Shown: piece by piece, positions 58,113 to 64,000 of the stretch
Numbering within the stretch: position 1 is the first letter of the stretch
Layout: each line of letters begins with the position of its first letter
Source: Anaerolineales bacterium
GTDB lineage: Bacteria; Chloroflexota; Anaerolineae; Anaerolineales; Villigracilaceae
Length of the DNA stretch: 64,000 nt
Assembly: GCA_030834895.1 (NCBI GenBank)
Contig: JAUQXA010000060.1
Coordinates: 124,001 to 188,000 of the forward strand
Direction: 5' to 3'
Notes under the pieces: generated by a model
Told to the model about the DNA's origin: nothing
What the model saw: only the letters and a program-made list of their open reading frames with translations
Databases searched by the model: none
Position numbers and translations under genes: made by a program

Positions 58113-59636
58113 TCAACCAAGCCGATTCAGCGCCTCCCAGGGTGTTTGCATCACATCCGCAAGACGTTGATATTCGGCATAACGCTCCAGGTAGAGAGGC
58201 GTATTTGCAGGTATAGGTTCATGCACGCGGACGACTTTTACCGTCTCCCGAACCGCTTCCTCGTAATTACGATAGATACCTGCGCCAATTCCAGCAGACA
58301 GGGCTGCTCCGCGCGCGCCCAGTTCATTGCCATCCGAAATTTCCATCGGGACTTGAAGTGTGTCGGCAAACATCTGCGACCAGACCGTGCTGCGCGACCC
58401 GCCGCCTGCCAGCCGCGCCGAATGAATCTGTCCACCCGCCTTTCGCAACTTCTCGACATGGCTTAAATGACCAAATACCACTCCCTCGTACAAGGCGCGG
58501 AGCAAGTGAGCGCGGGTGTGCCAGCCAGCCACGCCGTAGAATCCCGCCCGCGCCGTCGGCTGGACATTCGAGCCATAGAGGAATGGATGGAAAATCACGT
58601 TCGTGCTGCCGGGCGGCAGGCTTGCCACTTCCTCGCTGCAAATTTCATAAACCGATACGCCGCGCCGTTTTGCCTCGGCGCGTTCATCGCCACAACACTG
58701 GTTTACAAACCATTCCAAATTGGTGGCGGATGTGGCGCTACCTTCGATGGTGAGATACAGGCCGGGATCTGCAAAGATCGTGGTCATGAACAGGTCGGGA
58801 TCCACAATCGGATCTTTGGTGATGACCTCGTTAATGCTCCAGCTTCCCATGATGATACAAGCCTGGTTGACGTGAATCGCACCCGCCCCGATGGCACTGG
58901 CATCCACATCGAACAATCCGCCGACCACGGGAGTACCAACCGCCAGCCCTGTCTCCTGTGCGGCGACGGGGGTCACCCTCCCGATCACCTCACTGCTTTG
59001 TTTCAGGGGAGGCAGGGCATCGAAAATTTCGGAGAGGTCGTACAAGTCCATCAGTTCGCGGGAGTAGCATTGCCCGCGAACATCCATCAAGCTGGTGGCG
59101 CTCATGTCGGTGAAGTCGCCGCTGATCTCGCCCGTCAAGCAATATTTGATATAGTCCTTGGGCATCAAAATCGCGCCGACACGCTCGTAGTTTTGCGGCT
59201 CATGATTCTTGAGCCAGGCAAGGATCGCGTTCGGTTGGGCGGGCCAGAAGGATTGAATGGTGAATGGGAAGACGCGCGCATGTAGTCCGTTCTGCCCCCA
59301 TTCCGTAACCACATCAGCGGCGCGTGAATCCATGGATTGGATTCCGTTCCGCAGGGGCTTTCCCTGTTTATCCAGCAGATACAGGCCGTTGCCATGTCCC
59401 GTGTTGCCAATACCGGCGATCTCTTCCGGCTTGACTCCTGCTTTGACAATCACTTCGCGGATCGCGCAGGCTGTGCTTTGCCACATGGCATCCATGTTGC
59501 GTTCGGTCCAGCCGGGATGCGGATACTCGGTTTCGACCTTGCAACTGGCGACAGCCACCTCCCTGCCCTTCAGGTCAAACAAAGCGGCCTTTGAGACCGT
59601 ATTGCCATTATCAATTCCCAAAAGATATTGAGCCAT
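58113..59636 (-). CDS. FGGY carbohydrate kinase, LyxK (L-xylulose/3-keto-L-gulonate kinase)-like
   Basis: A 507-residue FGGY kinase. It closely follows E. coli LyxK as recalled: YLLGIDNGNTVSKAALFD, PGWTERNMDAMWQ, TPVVGGLFDVDASAIGAG, SATSATNLEWFVNQ, FHPFLYGSNVQPTARAGFYGV, HTRAHLLRALYEGVVFGHLSH, RLAGGGSRSTVWSQMFAD. The family phosphorylates ketoses or keto-acids such as L-xylulose or 3-dehydro-L-gulonate. It lies between aldolase and isomerase genes, giving a kinase, aldolase, isomerase module for an unusual ketose. Confidence 0.86.
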   Translation of the reverse strand: MAQYLLGIDNGNTVSKAALFDLKGREVAVASCKVETEYPHPGWTERNMDAMWQSTACAIREVIVKAGVKPEEIAGIGNTGHGNGLYLLDKQGKPLRNGIQSMDSRAADVVTEWGQNGLHARVFPFTIQSFWPAQPNAILAWLKNHEPQNYERVGAILMPKDYIKYCLTGEISGDFTDMSATSLMDVRGQCYSRELMDLYDLSEIFDALPPLKQSSEVIGRVTPVAAQETGLAVGTPVVGGLFDVDASAIGAGAIHVNQACIIMGSWSINEVITKDPIVDPDLFMTTIFADPGLYLTIEGSATSATNLEWFVNQCCGDERAEAKRRGVSVYEICSEEVASLPPGSTNVIFHPFLYGSNVQPTARAGFYGVAGWHTRAHLLRALYEGVVFGHLSHVEKLRKAGGQIHSARLAGGGSRSTVWSQMFADTLQVPMEISDGNELGARGAALSAGIGAGIYRNYEEAVRETVKVVRVHEPIPANTPLYLERYAEYQRLADVMQTPWEALNRLG

Positions 59637-59662
59637 CGACTGTCTCCAATTTACAACGTGGG

Positions 59663-60526
59663 TTACTTGTATTGCGAAGCCTTGCCAACCGCCCCGAGAA
59701 GTTGGTTCTTCTGTCGGATAATTTCGGTTGCCACCGCCCGTGCAGCGCCAAATGCCTCGTGTACTTCGATCTTGTTGATGGGACCATCCAACTTGTCTTT
59801 CACGGTTTGCAGGAACGGAACGCGGATGTCCGTCCAGATGTTGATCTTGTCGATTCCGAGTTCGATGGCGCGGCGCAAATCTGGGTCGGGATTGGCAGAC
59901 CCGCCATGCAACACCAGCGGAATAGGGCAGGCGGCTCGCAGTTGGGCAATCCGCTCGAAGTCGAGGTGGGGCGTGCCACGATATAACCCGTGCAATGTCC
60001 CAATCGAGATGGCAAGGGCGTCCACGCCGGTTTCCTTCACAAAACGTTCCGCTTCGTCCACGCGGGTCAAGTGAGCGGTCTGTTCATCTTCACTGACCTC
60101 TAGCCCCACGCCCACGTGACCCAACTCCGCTTCGACAGAAGCGCCCTTTGCATGAGCAAGTTCGACTGCCTTGCGGGTGATGGCGATATTCTCTTCCAAA
60201 GGCGAGAGTGAGGCATCGATCATGACGCCGGAGAACCCAAGGTCAAGCGCATATTCGACTTGTTCCAAGGTCTTGGCATGGTCGAGCACCAGCGCCGCCG
60301 GGATGTTTGCACGTTCGACTTCCGCCTCGATGATTTTCAATAATGTGCCCCATTCCACCTGCGGGTTGTGATGGGGGTAGATCATGATAATGGCAGGAGC
60401 CTGATCCATTGCCGAGGCATCCACTATGGCTTGGGTAATCTCCAGGTTGCAGGTATCGTAGGCGCCAATTGCCCAATTCTGGTTTACGCACGGCTGTAAA
60501 ATTTCAGCCATTGATAGGAATTTCAT
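59663..60526 (-). CDS. Class II ketose-bisphosphate aldolase
   Basis: A 287-residue zinc-dependent aldolase of the fructose/tagatose-bisphosphate type. Zinc histidine segments are ALVLDHAKTLEQVEYAL, EAELGHVGVGLE and LVLHGGSANPDPDLRRAIELGIDKINIWTD. It starts WAIGAYDTCNLEITQAIVDAS as in other members. It would cleave the phosphorylated ketose formed by the adjacent kinase to dihydroxyacetone phosphate and an aldehyde. The exact sugar is unknown. It lies 26 bases upstream of the kinase gene and 17 bases after the SMP-30 gene. Confidence 0.9.
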   Translation of the reverse strand: MKFLSMAEILQPCVNQNWAIGAYDTCNLEITQAIVDASAMDQAPAIIMIYPHHNPQVEWGTLLKIIEAEVERANIPAALVLDHAKTLEQVEYALDLGFSGVMIDASLSPLEENIAITRKAVELAHAKGASVEAELGHVGVGLEVSEDEQTAHLTRVDEAERFVKETGVDALAISIGTLHGLYRGTPHLDFERIAQLRAACPIPLVLHGGSANPDPDLRRAIELGIDKINIWTDIRVPFLQTVKDKLDGPINKIEVHEAFGAARAVATEIIRQKNQLLGAVGKASQYK

Positions 60527-60543
60527 ATTGTCTCCTTTTTGAG

Positions 60544-61422
60544 TTACCCTGCAAACGCAGGTTCCACCAGCCCATGGACGCCGGTATGGATGGAGAACAA
60601 ATCGCCAGCCCCGGGCTGTCCTTTGCGTTGTTCTTCATCGAGACCCCAAGTCATGGTTGTGACAAAGAGTTCATCCAAGTCTTTTCCGCCAAATGCAAAA
60701 GAAATGACGTGTTGCACGGGGAAACGAATCTGGCGCTCGATCTTGCCATCGGGATCGTAGCGGGTGAGTTTCCATCCGCCTTGGTGACCGTTCCAGATGA
60801 AACCTTCAGAGTCGACAATCAACCCATCGGGCTGACCTTCGTCCTTAGGGATGGTGGCAAAGATCCGACGGTTACTGGTCGTCCCTTTGATTGAGTCATA
60901 GTCCAAAGCGATGATTTCCCATTTCCGCTGGTCTGCCACGTAAACTGTTTTGCCGTCCAGGCTGAAACCGATTCCGTTTGCAGTGGCATAGCCCGAATCA
61001 AGTTCGTGGAGCGACCCATCGGGGTCCAGGCGATAAATCGAACCTTCGGGCGAGAAAGGGTCGTCCATGTTGAATGTCCCCACCAGCAGGCGTCCCTGCC
61101 GGTCCACTGCGGCGTCGTTGTAGAAAATCTCCGGCCGGGTCGGCTGGGTGGAACCCACGATCAGGTTGTATTGATTGTTCTTTGGTTCCCACCCGTAGAT
61201 TCCGTTCTGGGCAATGGCAATCAGTCCCCCGGAAGCGCGGCGCGCCAGCGCGGTCACGGGCACATCGGTGGGGAAGGTCTCGAATTTTTCCGTTCCCGGC
61301 TCGAAGCGGCAGGAGGGCAGTCCGCCCCAATCCACCCAGTAAAGGGCTTTCTCTTCAGGCTCCCAGATCGGGGTTTCTCCCAGCCTGTTCTGCGCGGATA
61401 CGATTTGTTTGGGTTCGTTCAT
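60544..61422 (-). CDS. SMP-30/gluconolactonase-family sugar lactonase
   Basis: A 292-residue six-bladed beta-propeller lactonase. Metal-site regions are LGETPIWEPEEKALYWVDWG (Glu near residue 18), YNDAAVDRQGRLLVGTFN, ATANGIGFSLDGKTVYVAD and QPDGLIVDSEGFIWNGHQGG. It hydrolyses aldonolactones with a divalent metal. Its start overlaps the HAD gene stop (ATGA), and the aldolase gene follows after 17 bases. It implies that the operon's sugar is oxidised to a lactone or acid at some step, which suits a LyxK-type keto-acid kinase. Confidence 0.9.
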   Translation of the reverse strand: MNEPKQIVSAQNRLGETPIWEPEEKALYWVDWGGLPSCRFEPGTEKFETFPTDVPVTALARRASGGLIAIAQNGIYGWEPKNNQYNLIVGSTQPTRPEIFYNDAAVDRQGRLLVGTFNMDDPFSPEGSIYRLDPDGSLHELDSGYATANGIGFSLDGKTVYVADQRKWEIIALDYDSIKGTTSNRRIFATIPKDEGQPDGLIVDSEGFIWNGHQGGWKLTRYDPDGKIERQIRFPVQHVISFAFGGKDLDELFVTTMTWGLDEEQRKGQPGAGDLFSIHTGVHGLVEPAFAG

Positions 61423-62225
61423 GGTGTGGACTCCTTGATCAGTATGTGCTGCCAGGTCTCCAACAGGTGTGCGATGTCATCGAAGATCATATCTGCTTCA
61501 AAAGCTTCGGCTTCGGCGCGGTCGGAGGAGCCGGACAAAACGCAGATGGTGGTAATCCCAGCCCGTTTGCCGCCGAGGATGTCGGTGTCGGCGCGGTCGC
61601 CGATGGCGGCTGTGGTTTCAGGACTTGCACCCATTTGCTCCATCGCCAGTTGGTACATGGTCGGCTCCGGCTTGCCGATGGCTTGTGGCTTGGTCTCGGA
61701 GGCGGTTTCGAGTGCAGCGATCATTGCCCCTGTGCCGGGCAGGAGACCTTCTTCAGTGGGGTTAGTCGGGTCGAGATTGGTGGCGATAAAGCGGGCGCCG
61801 CTGCGAATCAACAGGGTGGCACGCTTGAGCTTTTCGAAGGTCACTTCCCTGTCCATGCTGGCGACGACCAGTTGGACATCTTCGTCAGCCAAAACAAAAC
61901 CTTCTTCGGTCATGGCTTGTTTCAGGGCGGGCATCCCGAAGACGTGGGCACGAGTCCCACGCGGATATTCGCGGGCGAGGAATCGCGCCGTTGCCTGTCC
62001 CGAAACCAGAACTTCAGACGGGGATATCTTGACGCCCATGCGTTCCAACTTGGCGGCATAATCCTGTGGCGTGCGGGTCGAGTTGTTTGTGGCAAGAGTA
62101 AAGCGAAGAGAACGCTCGCGCAGAAAAGCGAAGAACTCTTGCAGGCGCGGGGCGGGTTGGTCGCCCAGATACAGGACGCCGTCCATATCGATGATGAGAT
62201 GCTTGATGTGGGAAAGTGAAGGCAT
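61419..62225 (-). CDS. HAD-IIA (NagD-like) phosphatase
   Basis: A 268-residue HAD hydrolase. Motif I is IIDMDGVLYLGD, motif II TLATNNSTRTPQDYA, motif III lysine in IGKPEPTMYQLA and motif IV IGDRADTDILGGKRAG; the C2 cap lies between II and III as in NagD and 4-nitrophenylphosphatases. Such enzymes dephosphorylate small sugar phosphates or glycolate-type phosphates. It starts 2 bases after the serine hydrolase stop and overlaps the SMP-30 gene, so it is within the sugar operon. Confidence 0.9.
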   Translation of the reverse strand: MPSLSHIKHLIIDMDGVLYLGDQPAPRLQEFFAFLRERSLRFTLATNNSTRTPQDYAAKLERMGVKISPSEVLVSGQATARFLAREYPRGTRAHVFGMPALKQAMTEEGFVLADEDVQLVVASMDREVTFEKLKRATLLIRSGARFIATNLDPTNPTEEGLLPGTGAMIAALETASETKPQAIGKPEPTMYQLAMEQMGASPETTAAIGDRADTDILGGKRAGITTICVLSGSSDRAEAEAFEADMIFDDIAHLLETWQHILIKESTP

Positions 62226-62227
62226 GA

Positions 62228-63286
62228 TTACTTTCTGTTTCCTAATAATTTTCCAGCTATCGATTCTGAAGTATTGGTTAGGTCAACCGCTTCGTGGTTG
62301 GTCAAAAGGATGATTACTGCTTTATCGTCCATGTAACGGCGGATTTCCGATCTATAGCCGGGCAACATGCCGCCGTGAATCACATATCCCAGTTCTTTGG
62401 GCGCAATGAACCAGCCATAGCCGTAACTCCAGCCTTTGCTGCCATCAAAACCATAATACTCTCCGTCAGGAACTGCGATCTGAGGCGTGAACATGGCTTT
62501 GAGCGCAAACTGTGGCAGAAGTTCATCCGTGTACAAAGCCTGATCCCAGAGATACATATCCTCTATGGTGGAATAGATCGCCCCCTCTGCAAATAAGCCA
62601 TGGATAGGCTGTAACGCGATATCTCCCTCAGCGTTGGAGTAGCCCATTGCCAGATCTGTTTGTTTCATGTCGTCCACACCCGAATTCGACATCCCCAGTG
62701 GCTCAAAGATATTCTGTTTCAGAAAATCCGCATAGGATTGCCCAGACACAGTTTCGATGATCCTTCCAGCTATGTTAAAGGTCACATCCTGGTACTTGAA
62801 CTGTTCACCCGGCTGGAAGAAAAGCGTGGCAGACTTGGAAATCATCTGGTCGCCCGGCATTGAATACGCAGTAGTGTTGGGAAGGCCGGCCGATTGTGAG
62901 AGCAGGTGACGAATTTTTACCGGCTTGAAAATTTCCGGGCAGTCGGTGATGTGGTTGCAGATGCTATCCTCTATGCTGAGTTTGCCCTGCTCCTGCAAAA
63001 GCAGGACCGCCATTGCCGTGAACTGCTTGCTGATGGAGGCAATCCGAAATTTGGTCTGCGGCGTATTGGGGATTTTGTTCTCGCGGTCGGCGAAGCCATA
63101 GCCCTTGCTAAAGATGACCTGTCCGTTTTGGGCAACAAGGATGGCGCCATCGAAAAGCCCGGCTTGATGATTCGCTTCCACCAGCGCGTCAAACTCAGCA
63201 GCCAGTGCTTTAGGGTCGGGAGTTGGCTGGGACGCGCAGGCGCTCAAAATCATGGCAAACAACAGAAAGAAGAGTTTGGCTTTCAT
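62228..63286 (-). CDS. Serine beta-lactamase-like hydrolase (lipoprotein)
   Basis: A 352-residue class C beta-lactamase-fold protein. The ATG at 63286 opens a signal with lipobox LSAC, placing the protein on the outer face of the membrane. Catalytic motifs: SISK (Ser-x-x-Lys), YSN (MGYSN) and HGG (VIHGGMLPGY). Family members are peptidases, esterases or transglycosylases rather than true beta-lactamases. It is the first gene of the coupled sugar operon (2-base gap to HAD) and follows the E2 gene's terminator. An esterase removing acyl groups from imported glycosides is a possibility only. Confidence 0.87.
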   Translation of the reverse strand: MKAKLFFLLFAMILSACASQPTPDPKALAAEFDALVEANHQAGLFDGAILVAQNGQVIFSKGYGFADRENKIPNTPQTKFRIASISKQFTAMAVLLLQEQGKLSIEDSICNHITDCPEIFKPVKIRHLLSQSAGLPNTTAYSMPGDQMISKSATLFFQPGEQFKYQDVTFNIAGRIIETVSGQSYADFLKQNIFEPLGMSNSGVDDMKQTDLAMGYSNAEGDIALQPIHGLFAEGAIYSTIEDMYLWDQALYTDELLPQFALKAMFTPQIAVPDGEYYGFDGSKGWSYGYGWFIAPKELGYVIHGGMLPGYRSEIRRYMDDKAVIILLTNHEAVDLTNTSESIAGKLLGNRK

Positions 63287-63306
63287 AGGTCTTTCCATTT
63301 CAAAAA

Positions 63307-63343
63307 GATAACAGTCACTTCCCCTTCAGAAGTGACTGTTATC
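63307..63343 (-). terminator. Strong intrinsic terminator after the E2 gene
   Basis: GATAACAGTCACTTC (63307-63321), 7-base loop, GAAGTGACTGTTATC (63329-63343) form a perfect 15-bp stem, followed on the minus strand by TTTTTG. It ends the 2-oxoacid dehydrogenase transcript 13 bases after the E2 stop codon and insulates the sugar operon downstream. Confidence 0.82.
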
Positions 63344-63356
63344 AAAATGGCTTTTG

Positions 63357-64000
63357 TTAAATCAACAGGTATGGATTTTCGAGCGCGGCTTTCAAATCGG
63401 CGAGGAAGCGCGCCACGGTTGCGCCGTCAGCAATGCGATGATCGGCGCAGGCGGTGATCTCCATCATCGGGCGGAATACGATTTGACCATCGAGTTGGAC
63501 GGGCGTATCCACCATCCTGCCCACCGCCAGAATCGCGGCTTCGGGCGGATTGATGATTGCAGTGAACGACTCGATCCCGTACATTCCCAAATTCGAGATG
63601 GTGAAGGTGCTGCCGGTCATTTCGGAAGTCGTCAGACGGCGGCTCCGTCCCCGTTCGGTCAGGTCAGCCAACGCGGTGACAATCTGCCCGAGGCTTTTGC
63701 TTTGGGATTCGCGAATCACCGGCACGATCAAGCTATCTTCCACGCTGGTGGCAATGCCCAAGTGGACATCATCCCAGAGGATGATATTGCCGTCAACGAG
63801 TGACGCATTCAAATAAGGATGATGCGGCAGGACAGTTGCAACTGCCCGCGCCAGAATCGCGGTGAAGGAAACGCGCTGTCCAGTTTGAGTTTGCAAAGGT
63901 TCCAGCACCCGCTCGCGCAATCGGATCGCCTCGGTCATGTCCACCCGCAGGGACAGGTTGATGTGCGGAGCGGTGAACGCGCTTTGCGCCATACGTTCGG
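63357..64000 (-). CDS. 2-oxoacid dehydrogenase E2 acyltransferase, C-terminal catalytic part
   Basis: The catalytic domain of a dihydrolipoamide acyltransferase, running off the window end; about 214 residues are visible. It begins ERMAQSAFTAPHINLSLRVDMT, continues VSFTAILARAVATVLPHHPYLNASL, and includes TFTISNLGMYGIESFTAIINPPEAAILAVGRM and the catalytic ADHRIADGATVARFL with His and Asp. The lipoyl and E1-binding domains would lie beyond the window. Whether it belongs to pyruvate, branched-chain or acetoin dehydrogenase cannot be read from this part. It is followed by a strong terminator. Confidence 0.9.
   Translation of the reverse strand, partial: ERMAQSAFTAPHINLSLRVDMTEAIRLRERVLEPLQTQTGQRVSFTAILARAVATVLPHHPYLNASLVDGNIILWDDVHLGIATSVEDSLIVPVIRESQSKSLGQIVTALADLTERGRSRRLTTSEMTGSTFTISNLGMYGIESFTAIINPPEAAILAVGRMVDTPVQLDGQIVFRPMMEITACADHRIADGATVARFLADLKAALENPYLLI

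Noticed and set aside
61006..62219. Two long overlapping open frames (351 and 381 codons) on the plus strand
   Set aside because: They are antisense to the well-supported SMP-30 and HAD genes, lack recognisable domains, and arise from codon bias on the opposite strand.
62228..63286. Antibiotic-resistance beta-lactamase
   Set aside because: The Ser-x-x-Lys, Tyr-x-Asn and HGG motifs show the fold, but the lipoprotein signal and coupling to a sugar operon fit a housekeeping esterase or peptidase of the family.
1..64000. CRISPR arrays, rRNA or tRNA genes
   Set aside because: Scanning found no regularly spaced direct repeats, no 16S/23S-like stretches and no convincing cloverleaf ending in CCA.

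Overview
The window reads as one stretch of a strictly anaerobic bacterial chromosome. Tungsten-type aldehyde oxidoreductases (three, each with its own MoaD-like partner), corrinoid methyltransferases with a reductive activator, and glycolate-oxidase-like flavin/Fe-S dehydrogenases all point to anaerobic or acetogen-like metabolism. The alanine/proline/threonine/glutamate-rich linkers of the binding lipoproteins and an RHS-type protein remnant resemble Chloroflexota (Anaerolineae), but that placement is an inference. No rRNA, tRNA, CRISPR array or intact transposase was seen.

Region 1 (1-16 kb). A minus-strand operon carries an aldehyde oxidoreductase, a MoaD-like carrier and a Liv-type ABC importer (LivG, F, H, M and a binding protein cut by the window start). 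Next comes a divergent pair of operons around 8.5 kb. To the left are a cupin, a U32-like protein and a creatininase-fold hydrolase. To the right are a LarA-type nickel-dependent 2-hydroxyacid racemase, a zinc dehydrogenase, GlcF/GlcD-like dehydrogenase subunits and an Ldh2-type dehydrogenase, followed by a convergent IclR regulator. This looks like catabolism of both stereoisomers of a 2-hydroxy acid.

Region 2 (16-48.8 kb) is the heart of the window. A reductive activator of corrinoid proteins is divergent from about 24 kb of co-oriented genes. These encode an FAD/Fe-S/FAD dehydrogenase, a corrinoid protein with a URO-D-type methyltransferase, an aryl-alcohol-type dehydrogenase, a second AOR-MoaD pair, a second Liv importer, an SDR, a MoaF-like protein, a C_GCAxxG_C_C protein, a TetR regulator, two family III CoA-transferases, a third AOR-MoaD pair and a hydroxycinnamoyl-CoA hydratase-lyase homologue. 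On the other strand lies a second methyltransferase operon (DUF1638, methyl-THF methyltransferase, corrinoid protein, URO-D methyltransferase, and an MFS transporter broken by an amber codon). A divergent GntR regulator with a third corrinoid protein completes it. The simplest reading is uptake and oxygen-free breakdown of methoxylated phenylpropanoids (ferulate-like lignin monomers): CoA transfer, retro-aldol shortening to a benzaldehyde, AOR oxidation to the benzoate, and corrinoid O-demethylation to methyl-THF. The acetyl-CoA released by the lyase could be the CoA donor, making side-chain removal ATP-independent.

Region 3 (48.8-64 kb) is carbohydrate metabolism on the minus strand. A rhamnosidase/CUT1 ABC/LacI cluster lies between two related hairpin repeats. 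Next to it, an RHS remnant joins the truncated start of a URO-D-family gene. A translationally coupled sugar operon follows (serine hydrolase, HAD phosphatase, SMP-30 lactonase, class II aldolase, LyxK-like kinase, phosphohexuloisomerase). The window ends inside a 2-oxoacid dehydrogenase E2 gene.
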